DNA of 64,000 nucleotides from Paenibacillus odorifer (GTDB lineage Bacteria; Bacillota; Bacilli; Paenibacillales; Paenibacillaceae), in assembly GCF_000758725.1 (NCBI RefSeq), contig NZ_CP009428.1, positions 372,001 through 436,000 of the forward strand, read 5' to 3'. Of the stretch, positions 27,875 to 38,211 are shown piece after piece. The notes beneath the pieces were generated by a model that made no database searches, was not told where the DNA came from, and was given only the letters and a program-made list of their open reading frames with translations. The translations under genes and the position numbers were made by a program. Each line of letters starts with the position of its first letter. Position 1 is the stretch's first letter.

Positions 27875-28786
27875 TCAATAGGACAGTGTGGTCGAAGCAG
27901 TGTTGGATGTGATCTGATTCTTGCGGAACTCGGATGGGGAGACCCCGCTAAGTTTATTGAATATGCGGTTGAACTGGGAGAAACTGTTGAATCCGCATTG
28001 CCCGGCGATCTCGGAAATCTTCAGGCGGGTGTAAATCAGCAATTGCTGGGCATTACGGACCCGGGTCATCTGAATATATTCTGTCAGCGTGGAGCCGGTA
28101 ATTAACTTAAATTGGTGTGATAAATAATAGGAGCTGATAAAGAACTCTTTAGCGAGGAAATCAAGGGATAACTCGCTGTTGTAATGGCTATGGATGTATG
28201 CGGTGATCGAGTAGATTTTTTGCATAATGGCATTTCCGATCTCCTCTGGGACATAGCTGTTCTGATCCCTGCGCTGGTATAAAGCACATAGAAACTGTTG
28301 GAAAAGGCTGTGAATCAGTACTGGATTTAATGGTGAAGTGCTGTGTGATAAGGTGAAGATAGCGTTAAGAGGATCAAACACGGCTTTGCGCAACTCTTTT
28401 GGCAAACGGTAGATCGGTATTTCTTCCCAAAATGAGAGAAACATACTTTTGTAAGCGTTCTCTAAACCGGGTATATCCTTGGGCATGGCGAAGTTTATGA
28501 TCAGCCGCTTAAACGGCGGCCCTTCCGGATATTGTGTCTTATGCATCCGATAAGGACGCAGGAGCACGATGTCATACTGCTGGAGGGCGCAGACATTCCC
28601 ATCGATAATATGAGTGGCTCGGGAATCCATTAAGATATGAATCTCGTAAAAATCATGAAAATGCTGAAACTCCATATTGATATCGTGAGAACGCTGGTCA
28701 TAATCAAAATAGTAAAAAAGGGGATCAACGGGCGTGTTGATACGTACGCTATATCCTTGTTCGTACAGTAAGTCGCTTTCAAGCAA
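27875..28786 (-). CDS. AraC family transcriptional regulator
   Basis: A 303-residue regulator starting at TTG behind GGTGAG. The N-terminal half is a cupin-type sensor domain (FHDFYEIHILMDSRATHIIDG), and the C-terminal 100 residues carry two helix-turn-helix motifs (LDFLAKEFFISSYYLSHQFK and ISEIAGQCGFNSFSQFNRIF). It is divergent from the GH105 gene, with 190 bp of shared promoter region. By analogy with rhamnogalacturonan operons it probably activates that gene in response to a sugar product. Confidence 0.9.
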   Translation of the reverse strand: MLESDLLYEQGYSVRINTPVDPLFYYFDYDQRSHDINMEFQHFHDFYEIHILMDSRATHIIDGNVCALQQYDIVLLRPYRMHKTQYPEGPPFKRLIINFAMPKDIPGLENAYKSMFLSFWEEIPIYRLPKELRKAVFDPLNAIFTLSHSTSPLNPVLIHSLFQQFLCALYQRRDQNSYVPEEIGNAIMQKIYSITAYIHSHYNSELSLDFLAKEFFISSYYLSHQFKLITGSTLTEYIQMTRVRNAQQLLIYTRLKISEIAGQCGFNSFSQFNRIFNKLSGVSPSEFRKNQITSNTASTTLSY

Positions 28787-28976
28787 ATGCTCTCACCGCC
28801 TTATTCTGTAATATGCACTTATTATATGTTCAGAAAAGCAAGATTTGCAATATATGAGGGTTATTACAGCAAATATAAAGTAGTTTTTGTATGGAATGGT
28901 TTGATATATTACGGGTGAATGGAACTAGCCAACATGAGGGAAGACCCAAAATGGCAGGCGAAGGGGCGGAAAACAG

Positions 28977-30092
28977 ATGAACAACAGCCGGATTAGTAAA
29001 GTTGAGATCATTGAAAAGCTGAACCGCGTGACGGATAAGCTGCTGAAGCTGGAGCGGCCGGAAAACGAAGCCGAACTGCAAAATTTAGGGGAGGATGCGG
29101 GACGACGGGGGTATTTTGCTCGTGATTTTGGCATGGAGGAATGGGATTGGCCGCAGGGAGTGGGGCTTTACGGACTTCAAAAACTTGAGCAGCATTTCAA
29201 GGATGAGCGTTATCAAGAATATGCCAAGCTTTGGATGAGCAAGCAGCTGGGCAAGGGGCTGCCGAGCCGGAATATCAATACAACAGCGCCGTTGCTGTCA
29301 TTGATGGAACTGAAGGAATCGGAGGAATTAAGCCTGGAATGGGTACAGTGGTTGATGCATGGCCTGCCGCGGACGAAGGAGTCTGGTTATCAGCATGTCA
29401 CAACAGGAGCGAGCAAGGATGAAGTTACGCTCAACGATAATGAAATCTGGATTGATACGTTATTTATGGCTATTTTGTTCACGGCAAAAATGGGTGTGAA
29501 ATACGATAATTCCGCATGGCGGCAAGCGTCGCTTTACCAACTGCTGCTGCATATCAAATACCTGTATGATAAAAAGACAGGGCTGTTTTTTCATGGCTGG
29601 CATTTTGGCGGCCGGCATAATTTCAGCGAAGCCTTCTGGTGCCGGGGTAATAGCTGGTTTACACTCGGCCTGCCTGAATACCTGGATTTGATGGGGCCGT
29701 ATCTGGACAGTGGAGTGTTTGAATATCTTCAACAGATCCTGAACGCACAGGCAACAGCTTTATTAGCCTGCCAGAGCGGAGATGGATTGTGGCATACGCT
29801 GCTGGACGACTCTAGCAGTTATACTGAAACGTCAGGCTCAGCAGCTATCGCAGCGGGTATTTTGCATAGCGTACGCAGGGGGTTGTTGCCGGAATCGTAT
29901 GCAGGTCATGCCCTGAAAGCGATCCGGGCGGTGCTGGACAGAATTGACGATGAAGGCACGGTGCTTGGTGTATCCGGCGGTACTCCGATTGGTGCTGCAA
30001 AAGAAGATTATAAGCAAATCATTATTGCCCCTATGGCCTACGGGCAGGCCATGGTTTTAGTCGCACTAGGTGAAGCGTTACATTACTGTTGA
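28977..30092 (+). CDS. GH105 unsaturated rhamnogalacturonyl hydrolase (YteR/YesR-like)
   Basis: A 371-residue cytoplasmic alpha/alpha-barrel enzyme without a signal peptide. Family landmarks are DFGMEEWDWPQGVGLYGL near residue 50, NEIWIDTLFMAILFTAKMG with the likely catalytic Asp, GRHNFSEAFWCRGNSWF, and ETSGSAAIAAGIL near residue 282. GH105 enzymes remove the unsaturated uronic acid left by pectin lyases, by hydration of the double bond. It stands alone with a divergent AraC regulator, so the transporter and lyases for its substrate must lie elsewhere or include the operon at 42-49 kb. An ATG at 28977 follows a GGGGCGGA sequence. Confidence 0.88.
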   Translation: MNNSRISKVEIIEKLNRVTDKLLKLERPENEAELQNLGEDAGRRGYFARDFGMEEWDWPQGVGLYGLQKLEQHFKDERYQEYAKLWMSKQLGKGLPSRNINTTAPLLSLMELKESEELSLEWVQWLMHGLPRTKESGYQHVTTGASKDEVTLNDNEIWIDTLFMAILFTAKMGVKYDNSAWRQASLYQLLLHIKYLYDKKTGLFFHGWHFGGRHNFSEAFWCRGNSWFTLGLPEYLDLMGPYLDSGVFEYLQQILNAQATALLACQSGDGLWHTLLDDSSSYTETSGSAAIAAGILHSVRRGLLPESYAGHALKAIRAVLDRIDDEGTVLGVSGGTPIGAAKEDYKQIIIAPMAYGQAMVLVALGEALHYC

Positions 30093-30143
30093 GGTTGAGT
30101 AAATAGCTAAGGCGAGAGTCAAAAAAGCTGGAGAAATATTTGC

Positions 30144-30199
30144 TTGTAACTTCGCTGGTGCTTGGAGTATACTATTTTCGGGATGGTTAAGCGCTTACC
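30144..30199 (+). promoter_or_regulatory. iolG promoter with LacI-type operator
   Basis: TTGTAA (30144-30149), an 18-bp spacer and TATACT (30168-30173) form a promoter. The operator GGTTAAGCGCTTACC at 30185-30199, with the perfect core TAAGCGCTTA, begins 12 bp after the -10. The iolC promoter has the same operator at the same distance, so both should be repressed together. Confidence 0.8.
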
Positions 30200-30219
30200 T
30201 CGAAGGAGGATAAGCAAAC

Positions 30220-31266
30220 ATGGTAAATCCGATCGTAGTTGGCATTATTGGGGCAGGCAGAATTGGCCGGCTTCATGCAGATAATCTGCGTGTGATGCCG
30301 TCGTTTAAGTTGAAATCCATTGCGGAGGCTGTGGTAAGTGAGGAATTGCTGGTCTGGGCAGAGAGCCGGAATCTTGGCTCTGCATTTGTGAATGGGCAAG
30401 ACCTTCTGAATGACCCTGAGATCGAGGCTGTGTTTATCTGCACACCTACGGATACCCACGCCTCATGGATTGAGCTAGCAGCCCGGGCTGGGAAACATAT
30501 TTTCTGTGAAAAGCCGATCAGCCTGTCGTCAGAGTTTACCCACCAGGCACTGAAGATAGTGGAGGATGAGGGTGTATTGCTACAGGTCGGCTTCAACCGG
30601 CGAATGGACCCTAGCTTCCGCAAACTTAAGCAACTGGTTCAGTCAGGAGAGCTAGGCAGTCCACATGTTGTGAAGATCACATCACGTGATCCGCAGCCTC
30701 CGGGTGAGGCTTATGTGCGGTCTTCCGGCGGGATGTTTATGGATATGACGATTCACGATTTTGATATGGCCCGTTATCTGATGGGTGAGGAAGTAACAGA
30801 AGTTTATACCCGAGGTGCCAATCTCGTTGATCCGATGTTTGGGCGCTGCGATGATGTGGATACAGCTGTCATCACGCTGACCTTTGCCAGTGGCGCAATC
30901 TGCGTCATTGATAACAGCCGTAAGGCTGTATATGGTTATGATCAACGTGTGGAGGTGTTCGGTTCCTGCGGCTCAGCCACCGCCGACAACTGCCGTCCAA
31001 CAACTGTAGAGGTTTCAACCGCTGCTTCGGTCACACGCGATCAGCCGCTTCATTTCTTTCTCGAGCGGTATAACCAGGCTTTCGTGGAAGAGGTTGCCGC
31101 ATTTGCCCGGGCAATCCGCTTGCAGGAGCCTATCATTTGCAGCGGGCTTGATGGGCAACAGGCGGAACGGATTGCCGAAGCCGCTAAAGAATCCTATCTT
31201 ACCGGGCTTCCGGTCAAGTTGTCTTCTTGTGCCGGAGAGGGAATATCGGCGACACATGCTTTGTAA
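30220..31266 (+). CDS. iolG: Inositol 2-dehydrogenase
   Basis: A 348-residue Gfo/Idh/MocA oxidoreductase. The Rossmann motif GIIGAGRIGRLHADNL is near the N terminus, the catalytic lysine lies in the CEKP segment near residue 96, and GGMFMDMTIHDFDMARYLMG is the hallmark of inositol dehydrogenases. It oxidises myo-inositol (often also scyllo- or chiro-inositol) with NAD to the inosose that IolE then dehydrates. The ATG follows AAGGAGGATAAGCAAAC. It is the first gene of a two-gene unit with iolB and has the operator described at 30185. Confidence 0.93.
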   Translation: MVNPIVVGIIGAGRIGRLHADNLRVMPSFKLKSIAEAVVSEELLVWAESRNLGSAFVNGQDLLNDPEIEAVFICTPTDTHASWIELAARAGKHIFCEKPISLSSEFTHQALKIVEDEGVLLQVGFNRRMDPSFRKLKQLVQSGELGSPHVVKITSRDPQPPGEAYVRSSGGMFMDMTIHDFDMARYLMGEEVTEVYTRGANLVDPMFGRCDDVDTAVITLTFASGAICVIDNSRKAVYGYDQRVEVFGSCGSATADNCRPTTVEVSTAASVTRDQPLHFFLERYNQAFVEEVAAFARAIRLQEPIICSGLDGQQAERIAEAAKESYLTGLPVKLSSCAGEGISATHAL

Positions 31267-31304
31267 GCGGATGCAGATGCTGAAGATGGGGGAGGTCTGT
31301 GAAG

Positions 31305-32135
31305 ATGTCCAATCTAATCATAAAAGCCGGAGCACCCGGCAAAGATGGACTTGTAGCGGCAGTTAGCAAGGAGAGCGCTGGATGGGAGTATGTAGGTTTT
31401 GAAGTGTACCAGCTGCAGGTTGGGGATACGCTGAGCCGCAGCGCGGAAGGGAATGAAATCTGTCTGGTGCTGCTGGCGGGCAAGGCGGATGTGAGAGCAG
31501 GCGCCCAGTTGTTCGCCGGGATCGGTGAACGTATGTCTGTATTTGAGGATTTGCCGCCGTATGCGGTGTATATTCCGGCGGGAGGGCATTATGAAGTTAC
31601 GGCCTTGACGGAGCTGGAACTTGCGGTTTGCCTTGCACCAGGAACGGGCAAATATGCGCCACGTTTGATCACTCCGTGCGATACTGTAGCCGAAGCCCGC
31701 GGTTCTGGCAGCATGTCACGGCGAGTGGTCAACATTTTGCCTGAGCAGAGTGAAGCCGAGAGCCTGCTGGTCGTGGAAGTGCGTACGGGTGGCGGCAATT
31801 GGTCCAGCTATCCTCCGCACAAGCATGACTGTGACAATCTACCTGCTGAGTCTTATCTGGAAGAGACATACTACCACCGGGTTAACCCGGCTCATGGTTT
31901 TGTAGTGCAGCGGGTGTATAATGATGACCGCAGCCTCGATGAGACGATGGCGGTGTCTGACCGCAGTATTGTATTGGTTCCGGAGGGCTATCATCCTGTA
32001 TCGGCACCGCCGGGTTATGATTCTTATTATCTCAATGTGATGGCAGGTCCGGTCCGCACATGGGTTTTTCATAATGATCCGGAACATGAATGGCTGTTCG
32101 AGATGCAGCAACACCAGAAGGATAAGAAGGAATAG
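31305..32135 (+). CDS. iolB: 5-deoxy-glucuronate isomerase
   Basis: A 276-residue bicupin. The ATG at 31305 is well spaced behind GGGGGAGGT; a GTG two codons earlier is too close to it. Diagnostic segments are NILPEQSEAESLLVVEV, GNWSSYPPHKHD and LEETYYHRVNPAHGFVVQRVY, the last two giving metal-binding His and Glu residues, plus YYLNVMAGPVRTWVFHNDPEHEW at the end. IolB converts 5-deoxy-glucuronate to 2-deoxy-5-keto-gluconate, the substrate of IolC. The gene lies 38 bp after iolG. Confidence 0.95.
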   Translation: MSNLIIKAGAPGKDGLVAAVSKESAGWEYVGFEVYQLQVGDTLSRSAEGNEICLVLLAGKADVRAGAQLFAGIGERMSVFEDLPPYAVYIPAGGHYEVTALTELELAVCLAPGTGKYAPRLITPCDTVAEARGSGSMSRRVVNILPEQSEAESLLVVEVRTGGGNWSSYPPHKHDCDNLPAESYLEETYYHRVNPAHGFVVQRVYNDDRSLDETMAVSDRSIVLVPEGYHPVSAPPGYDSYYLNVMAGPVRTWVFHNDPEHEWLFEMQQHQKDKKE

Positions 32136-32147
32136 TGTAGCAGCACG

Positions 32148-32187
32148 CACGAAAAGGGGGCTTCCGCAAGGCGGAGGCTCCTTCTTT
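32148..32187 (+). terminator. Weak terminator after iolB
   Basis: A GC-rich hairpin formed by GGGGGC-TTCCGC and GCGGAGGCTCC is followed by TTCTTTG. The T tract is short, so termination may be partial. Confidence 0.55.
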
Positions 32188-32244
32188 GTGTCGATGTATT
32201 GACCAAATGTTCGCCACAGTAACAGAGTCCCTTGCACCGCTTAA

Positions 32245-32273
32245 TAGACACTGTCAGAAGAGTTCCTTATAAT
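32245..32273 (+). promoter_or_regulatory. Promoter of the LacI gene
   Basis: TAGACA (32245-32250), a 17-bp spacer and a perfect TATAAT (32268-32273) lie about 50 bp upstream of the repressor gene. No copy of the TAAGCGCTTA operator is seen here, so the repressor is probably not autoregulated by that site. Confidence 0.75.
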
Positions 32274-32320
32274 CTAGGTATAGGATTGATTGTACGAACG
32301 TAAAGGCGGGCTCACTAACG

Positions 32321-33331
32321 ATGAAACCTACGATATATGATGTGGCACGGGAAGCGGGAGTCTCCATCGCTACGGTGTCCAAGGTGTTGAACAAGAACGG
32401 GAGAATTAGCGATAAGACACGGGAGAAGGTTCATCGGATCATGGAGGAGCTGAATTACCAGCCGAGTCTGGTGGCCTCTGCGCTGACGAGTCGCCGAACG
32501 GGAACAATCGGGCTGATGATTCCCGATATTTCTAACCCCTTTTTTGCTGAGGCGGCCCGAGGTATTGAGGATTATGCTCAGGAGCAGGGAAGCGACTTAA
32601 TTGTATGCAGTACAGACCGGGATGATGAGAAGGCGGCCCGGTATATCTCACTGCTCCTGCGCAAACGGGTGGACGGTATAATCATTGCTTCTCATACAGG
32701 GAATCCGGATATGGTCCGCCGCCTGCTGGCTGATCACGTGCCGCTTGTGTTATTTTCGGCTGATATCCGGACGATGGAGAGTAACAGCGTCACGGTGGAT
32801 GACTATAAGGGAGGCTATCAGGCGACAGAATATCTGTTGTCCTTGGGCCATCGCAGGCTCGGCGTTATCTCTGACAATTTACCGGGGAGTAAGCTGCGCG
32901 TGGAAGGCTTTATGGATGCGCTCAAGGCAGCAGGTGTTGGCTTTGACAATCCGGCTAATCTCACGCATACCTCAGCCACGCTGGAGAACGGCCGCAAAGC
33001 GGCTGCCGCGATGCTGGCTCAGGCGCAGGAAGACCGGCCGACCGCGATATTCGCTTGCAACGATCTGCTCGCGATTGGGATATTGAAGGAGGCGCGCAGC
33101 GCAGGCTTGTCAATTCCCCGTGATCTGTCCGTAGTGGGTTTTGACAATACAATGCTGGCTGAAATTTGCCATCCTACCTTGACCAGCATTGCTCAGCCTC
33201 TGCGTGAGATGACGGAACAGGCGATGATTCTGCTGAACGAATCTATCGACAATCCCGATAGTCCTAAGCGCAAGATCATGCTGATGCCGGAACTGATAGT
33301 CCGCCATTCCACTGGACCGGCACCGCATTAG
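32321..33331 (+). CDS. LacI family repressor, probable regulator of inositol genes
   Basis: A 336-residue repressor. The helix-turn-helix TIYDVAREAGVSIATVSKVLN is at residues 3-23, the hinge helix YQPSLVASALTSRRT near 46-60, and the rest is a periplasmic-binding-protein-like effector domain (TGTIGLMIPDISNPFFAEAARG onward). LacI proteins bind palindromes with a central CG step, which fits the operators TAAGCGCTTA at iolG and iolC on either side of this gene. Bacillus subtilis uses the DeoR-type IolR for the same pathway, so control here differs. The effector is not visible; an IolC product such as 2-deoxy-5-keto-gluconate phosphate would be typical. Confidence 0.93.
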   Translation: MKPTIYDVAREAGVSIATVSKVLNKNGRISDKTREKVHRIMEELNYQPSLVASALTSRRTGTIGLMIPDISNPFFAEAARGIEDYAQEQGSDLIVCSTDRDDEKAARYISLLLRKRVDGIIIASHTGNPDMVRRLLADHVPLVLFSADIRTMESNSVTVDDYKGGYQATEYLLSLGHRRLGVISDNLPGSKLRVEGFMDALKAAGVGFDNPANLTHTSATLENGRKAAAAMLAQAQEDRPTAIFACNDLLAIGILKEARSAGLSIPRDLSVVGFDNTMLAEICHPTLTSIAQPLREMTEQAMILLNESIDNPDSPKRKIMLMPELIVRHSTGPAPH

Positions 33332-33380
33332 GAAGACACAAACTCTACAAACGGAGTAAGAACGCCGACTCCTATCTGAA

Positions 33381-33427
33381 GACCTGTACTTCGCTTAGCG
33401 GCGAGGAACAGGTCTTTTCTTTGTTTT
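33381..33427 (+). terminator. Terminator of the LacI gene
   Basis: A 13-pair stem with one mismatch joins 33381-33394 with 33401-33414 and is followed by TTTTCTTTG and a T tract. Confidence 0.85.
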
Positions 33428-33472
33428 TTTCTGGTACATGAGTTCAGATCCCAACTTCGTTTAAGTTCAGGA

Positions 33473-33528
33473 TTGCCAAACTCCAATTTCTAAACTATAC
33501 TAATGGAAATTAGGTTAAGCGCTTAACC
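33473..33528 (+). promoter_or_regulatory. iolC promoter with perfect palindromic operator
   Basis: TTGCCA (33473-33478), a 17-bp spacer and TATACT (33496-33501) form the promoter. GGTTAAGCGCTTAACC at 33513-33528 is a perfect 16-bp palindrome starting 12 bp after the -10, the same geometry as at iolG. Confidence 0.85.
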
Positions 33529-33593
33529 CACCCCCGATGATTGTTGTATCTCATTAATCCATTTCACTGAAGTTTTCTCAAGGAGGCGTCATA

Positions 33594-34604
33594 ATGAACG
33601 GTTTACAGTTCGATCCTGCACGACCGCTGGATTTAATCGCTGTCGGTCGGCTCTGTATTGACTTGAACGCTAATGAAACCGGAAGACCAATGGAAGAGAC
33701 ACTGACCTTTACCAAATATGTTGGCGGCTCTCCTGCCAATATCATAATTGGAGCAGCACGGCTAGGGATGCGCACTGGCTTTATCGGTAAGATATCCGAT
33801 GATCAGATGGGCCGTTTTATCCGAACTTATCTGCAAAGGAATGGCATTGACGATAGCCAGGTGAGTGTTGACCAGACTGGTGCAGTGACTGGGCTTGCTT
33901 TTACTGAAATAAAGAGCCCTCAGGAGTGCAGCATTCTGATGTACCGGGATCATGTGGCTGATTTGCTGCTGAGTACGGAGGAGATCTCGGAAGAGTATAT
34001 TCGGAAGTCCAAGGCACTGCTGATCTCAGGTACTGCACTGGCACAAAGTCCGTCCCGTGAGGCTGTGTTTGTCGCTTTGGAGTTCGCCCGCAAGCACAAT
34101 GTCACTGTATTTTTTGATCTCGATTACCGCCCCTATACGTGGAAGTCAGCCGCAGAAACAGCGGTTTATTATAATCTGGCAGCTGAGAAATGCGATTGTA
34201 TCATCGGTACCCGTGAGGAATTTAATATGATGGAGAGCCTGTACAATGTAACAGATGCAGATGACGAAGCAACAGTTAACCGCTGGTTCTCGCACCAAGC
34301 AAAGCTGGTCGTTATCAAGCATGGCGGGAGTGGTTCAATCTCCTACACGGCGGATGGGCAGAAGCATCGGAGTGGTATTTTTCCCGCTAAAGTATTGAAG
34401 ACATTTGGAGCCGGAGATTCTTACGCCTCAGCCTTTATTCACAGTCTAATGCGGGGGGAAAGCGTGGGTGAGGCCATGCGCCGCGGCAGCGCGTCGGCAT
34501 CCATTGTCATCTCCCGCCACAGCTGTTCGGATGCCATGCCAACCTTGGATGAATTGGAAGCGTTTTTATTGTCTAACGAGGAAATCACTTCAGGTGCAGA
34601 GTAA
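33594..34604 (+). CDS. iolC: 5-dehydro-2-deoxygluconokinase
   Basis: A 336-residue PfkB-family sugar kinase. It shows KYVGGSPANIIIGAARLG near residue 43 (substrate glycines), FFDLDYRPYTW, and the catalytic signature TFGAGDSYASAFIHSL near residue 268 with the catalytic Asp. IolC phosphorylates 2-deoxy-5-keto-gluconate at C6; the product is then split by the aldolase IolJ. The ATG follows CAAGGAGG. It heads the second inositol unit (iolC, iolA, iolD, iolE). Confidence 0.94.
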   Translation: MNGLQFDPARPLDLIAVGRLCIDLNANETGRPMEETLTFTKYVGGSPANIIIGAARLGMRTGFIGKISDDQMGRFIRTYLQRNGIDDSQVSVDQTGAVTGLAFTEIKSPQECSILMYRDHVADLLLSTEEISEEYIRKSKALLISGTALAQSPSREAVFVALEFARKHNVTVFFDLDYRPYTWKSAAETAVYYNLAAEKCDCIIGTREEFNMMESLYNVTDADDEATVNRWFSHQAKLVVIKHGGSGSISYTADGQKHRSGIFPAKVLKTFGAGDSYASAFIHSLMRGESVGEAMRRGSASASIVISRHSCSDAMPTLDELEAFLLSNEEITSGAE

Positions 34605-34714
34605 GTAGGCGGAGGTTGGAGAGGACACAACTCAAACAACCCCAGATCGAATAGCTATGCAAGATTAGATTACATTCGCGGGATCGCATTAATAGAGATG
34701 AAGGAGTGAGTAGA

Positions 34715-36175
34715 ATGGCACAGCAAACCGTGCAAGTGCTGAACAACTATATTGACGGGCAGTGGGTAGAGGCGGCTGCGGAGCAGACAGAAACGGTATA
34801 CAATCCAGCGTCTGGTGAGGAGATGGCAAGTGTTCCGCTGTCCAGCAGAGTCGATGTTGATCGGGCAGTGGCGGCGGCAAAGGCGGCTTTTGCAGGCTGG
34901 TCCAAGACACCGGTGCCGCGCAGAGCGCGGATCTTGTTCAAATATCAGCAGCTGCTGATGGACCATTGGGATGAACTGGCGAAGACGATCACGCTGGAGA
35001 ATGGAAAAAGCTTCAAAGAGGCCTACGGAGAGGTGCAGCGCGGCATTGAGTGTGTGGAATTTGCGGCAGGTGCGCCGACGCTGATGATGGGTCGGCAGCT
35101 GCCCGACATCGCGACAGGCATCGAGTCTGGGATGTATCGCTATCCCATCGGTGTAGTCGGCGGGATCACACCGTTTAATTTTCCGATGATGGTGCCTTGC
35201 TGGATGTTCCCGTTGGCCATCGCCTGTGGAAATACCTTTGTGCTGAAGCCCTCCGAACGCACACCGCTGCTGGCAGCGCGTTTGGTCGAATTGCTAGAGG
35301 AAGCCGGGCTTCCGAAAGGCGTGCTCAATCTGGTTAACGGTGCGCATGAGGTGGTAAACGGCCTGCTGGAGCATCCTGATGTGAAGGCGATTTCCTTCGT
35401 TGGCTCACAGCCAGTGGCCGAATATGTCTACAAGAAGGGTACGGCGTGTTTGAAGCGGGTTCAGGCGTTGGCAGGGGCGAAAAATCACTCTATCGTGTTG
35501 GCAGACGCGAATCTTGAGGCTTCGGCAACACAGATTGTCAACGCAGCCTTCGGCTCGGCGGGAGAGCGCTGTATGGCTTGCTCCGTGGTAACGGTGCAGG
35601 AAGAGGTTGCTGATGAGCTGATCTCCATCCTCCTGAGGGAATGTGAGCAGATGAACATCGGCAATGGTTTAGACGACGACACGTTTCTTGGGCCGGTTAT
35701 CCGCCAAAGTCACAAAGACAAAACGGTCGCTTATATTGAACAAGGCGTGGCTGAGGGTGCTAAGTTGCTAAGGGACGGCCGGGCGGATGCCGCGGTGCAG
35801 GGACAGGGTTATTTTATCGGCCCAACCTTGTTTGATGGAGTGACCCGGGAAATGAAAATCTGGCAGGAGGAAATCTTCGCGCCTGTCCTGGCAGTGATCC
35901 GTGTCAAGGATGTAGAAGAGGCGATTGAAATTGCCAATACCTCTCGTTTTGCCAACGGGGCATGTATTTTTACGAATGACGGCGGGAAAGTGCGCTATTT
36001 CCGGGAAAATATCGAGTCAGGCATGTTGGGTGTCAATGTCGGAGTGCCAGCACCGATGGCCTTTTTCCCTTTCTCCGGCTGGAAGGATTCCTTCTATGGC
36101 GATCTGCATGCGAATGGAAGCGACGGGGTTGAATTTTATACACGCAAAAAAGTCGTCACTGCCCGCTGGCAGTAA
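34715..36175 (+). CDS. mmsA/iolA: Methylmalonate-semialdehyde dehydrogenase (CoA-acylating)
   Basis: A 486-residue aldehyde dehydrogenase. The ATG at 34715 is chosen because AAGGAG sits eight bases before it; GTG 34706 overlaps that site. The NAD-binding and glycine segment ([17 protein letters not shown]) and the catalytic Cys in [13 protein letters not shown] are intact, and [20 protein letters not shown] is typical of the MMSDH class. It converts malonate semialdehyde from inositol breakdown to acetyl-CoA and CO2. It lies between iolC and iolD in one operon. Confidence 0.94.
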   Translation: MAQQTVQVLNNYIDGQWVEAAAEQTETVYNPASGEEMASVPLSSRVDVDRAVAAAKAAFAGWSKTPVPRRARILFKYQQLLMDHWDELAKTITLENGKSFKEAYGEVQRGIECVEFAAGAPTLMMGRQLPDIATGIESGMYRYPIGVVGGITPFNFPMMVPCWMFPLAIACGNTFVLKPSERTPLLAARLVELLEEAGLPKGVLNLVNGAHEVVNGLLEHPDVKAISFVGSQPVAEYVYKKGTACLKRVQALAGAKNHSIVLADANLEASATQIVNAAFGSAGERCMACSVVTVQEEVADELISILLRECEQMNIGNGLDDDTFLGPVIRQSHKDKTVAYIEQGVAEGAKLLRDGRADAAVQGQGYFIGPTLFDGVTREMKIWQEEIFAPVLAVIRVKDVEEAIEIANTSRFANGACIFTNDGGKVRYFRENIESGMLGVNVGVPAPMAFFPFSGWKDSFYGDLHANGSDGVEFYTRKKVVTARWQ

Positions 36176-36201
36176 CAAAAACGGCGAAAGGGAGGCTTCA
36201 T

Positions 36202-38175
36202 GTGGATACGATTAGATTAACGACGGCGCAGGCGCTGGTGAAATTTCTGAACCAGCAATATGTGGACTTTGGCAATGGACCGGAGCGTTTTGTACACGGT
36301 ATATTCACCGTTTTCGGCCACGGCAATGTACTTGGTTTGGGGCAGGCACTTCAGGAGGCGCCGGGTGAGTTGACGGTCTATCAGGGGAGAAATGAGCAAG
36401 GAATGGTTCATACGGCGACTGCCTTCGCGAAGCAGAGCCGCAGACGGCGAATCATGGCCTGCACCGCTTCGGTAGGGCCGGGTTCAGCCAATATGCTGAC
36501 AGCCGCTGCCACTGCGACGGCGAATCAGATTCCCGTGCTGCTGCTCCCCGGCGATACCTTTGCCACCCGTCAACCGGACCCGGTACTTCAGCAAATGGAG
36601 CACACCTACAATCTGTCGATAACGGTCAACGATGCCTTCAAAGCGGTGAGCAAATATTGGGACCGGATTTATCGGCCAGAGCAACTGATGACAGCATTGC
36701 TGAACGCGATGCGTGTGCTGACTGATCAGGCAGATACCGGGGCAGTCACGATTGCGCTGCCGCAGGATGTGCAAGGGGAGGCCTGGGACTATCCACTTGA
36801 GTTCTTCCGCAAGCGCATCCATCGGATCGTTTCCCGTACTCCGCATCCGGATGAGCTTGCTGCGGCAGCTGATCTTATTGCCAGCAAACAGCGACCTCTG
36901 CTGGTCTGTGGGGGTGGAGTCCGGTATGCAGATGCAGGGATGGAATTACGTGCATTTGCAGAGAAATTCGCCATCCCATTCGGTGAGACGCAAGCCGGAA
37001 AAAGTGCCGTGGCAAGCGACTGTGCCTACAATCTCGGTGGCATAGGAGTTACCGGGAATGGCTGTGCTAATACGTTGGCCGCAGAAGCGGATCTGGTGAT
37101 CGGTGTGGGTACCCGGTTTACGGACTTCACGACAGGTTCGAAGAGTTTGTTCGCCCATCCCGAGGTGGAGTTCCTGACAATTAACGCTTCCCTTTACCAT
37201 GCCTCCAAGCTGGATGCGCTGGCTGTGGTCTGTGATGCTGCCGAAGGTCTTAGAGCGCTGTCTGCCACGTTAGAGGAGCGCGGTTACCGCACCGCTTATA
37301 CAGATGAAATTGTAGTGGCAAAAAGGGCATGGGAAGTGGAAAGAAAGCGTCTATCTGACGTGGAGTATACGGTGAATCAGAAGGCAGATCGTTCAGATCG
37401 TCCAGATCGTTCTTCAGTTTCCTTCGTGCCGGAAGTTGCCGGACATCTTGACGAGAAGCTATCTGAATATGCGGCGAAGTTGAACACTTCGCTGGCGCAA
37501 ACACAGGTACTCGGGATTCTCAATGAATATCTTCCGAAAGACGCCATTGTGATAGGAGCCGCAGGCAGCTTACCGGGCGACATGCAGCGGATGTGGAATT
37601 CCACTGTGCCGGATACTTACCATATGGAATATGGCTTTTCGTGTATGGGGTATGAAATCTCCGGTGCACTCGGTGTGAAATTGGCGGAGCCGGACCGGGA
37701 GGTATATGCATTGGTGGGCGATGGCAGCTATCAAATGCTGCATTCAGAACTAGTGACGAGCCTTCAGGAGAACAAGAAGATCAACGTCATTCTGCTAGAT
37801 AACATGGGGTTTGGCTGCATTAACAACCTGCAGATGGAGCAAGGACTGGATAGCATGGCGACTGAATTCCGCTACCGGGGCCCGGAAGGTCAGCTGAGCG
37901 GCGAACTGATAGGCATAGATTATGCAGCAAGTGCCGCGGGATATGGAGTGAAGACCTTCCGTGCGTCAACGGCTGAGCAGCTGCGTGACGCTTTGAGGGA
38001 GGCTCAGCTGCAGGATCGTTCCACCCTAATCGACATTAAGGTGCTGCCCAAGACAATGACACATGGTTACGGAGCCTGGTGGAATGTTGGTGTTCCAGAA
38101 GTGTCCGGCAGTGAGGCCGTTCGGGCTGCCCACGAGCAGAAGCTTGAACAGCTTGGAAAGGCCCGCAGTTATTAG
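36202..38175 (+). CDS. iolD: 3D-(3,5/4)-trihydroxycyclohexane-1,2-dione hydrolase
   Basis: A 657-residue thiamine-diphosphate enzyme with the three-domain plan of acetolactate synthases. The N-terminal domain carries the activating Glu region ([19 protein letters not shown]). The C-terminal domain has the ThDP-magnesium motif [11 protein letters not shown] followed by [11 protein letters not shown]. The end [16 protein letters not shown] is typical of IolD. The enzyme opens the six-membered ring to give 5-deoxy-glucuronate for IolB. GTG start behind AAAGGGAGG. A small Asp/Arg repeat ([10 protein letters not shown]) near residue 397 is a linker. Confidence 0.95.
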   Translation: MDTIRLTTAQALVKFLNQQYVDFGNGPERFVHGIFTVFGHGNVLGLGQALQEAPGELTVYQGRNEQGMVHTATAFAKQSRRRRIMACTASVGPGSANMLTAAATATANQIPVLLLPGDTFATRQPDPVLQQMEHTYNLSITVNDAFKAVSKYWDRIYRPEQLMTALLNAMRVLTDQADTGAVTIALPQDVQGEAWDYPLEFFRKRIHRIVSRTPHPDELAAAADLIASKQRPLLVCGGGVRYADAGMELRAFAEKFAIPFGETQAGKSAVASDCAYNLGGIGVTGNGCANTLAAEADLVIGVGTRFTDFTTGSKSLFAHPEVEFLTINASLYHASKLDALAVVCDAAEGLRALSATLEERGYRTAYTDEIVVAKRAWEVERKRLSDVEYTVNQKADRSDRPDRSSVSFVPEVAGHLDEKLSEYAAKLNTSLAQTQVLGILNEYLPKDAIVIGAAGSLPGDMQRMWNSTVPDTYHMEYGFSCMGYEISGALGVKLAEPDREVYALVGDGSYQMLHSELVTSLQENKKINVILLDNMGFGCINNLQMEQGLDSMATEFRYRGPEGQLSGELIGIDYAASAAGYGVKTFRASTAEQLRDALREAQLQDRSTLIDIKVLPKTMTHGYGAWWNVGVPEVSGSEAVRAAHEQKLEQLGKARSY

Positions 38176-38211
38176 TATTAGTAATACTGTGAAACGGAAG
38201 GGGTAGAATCG

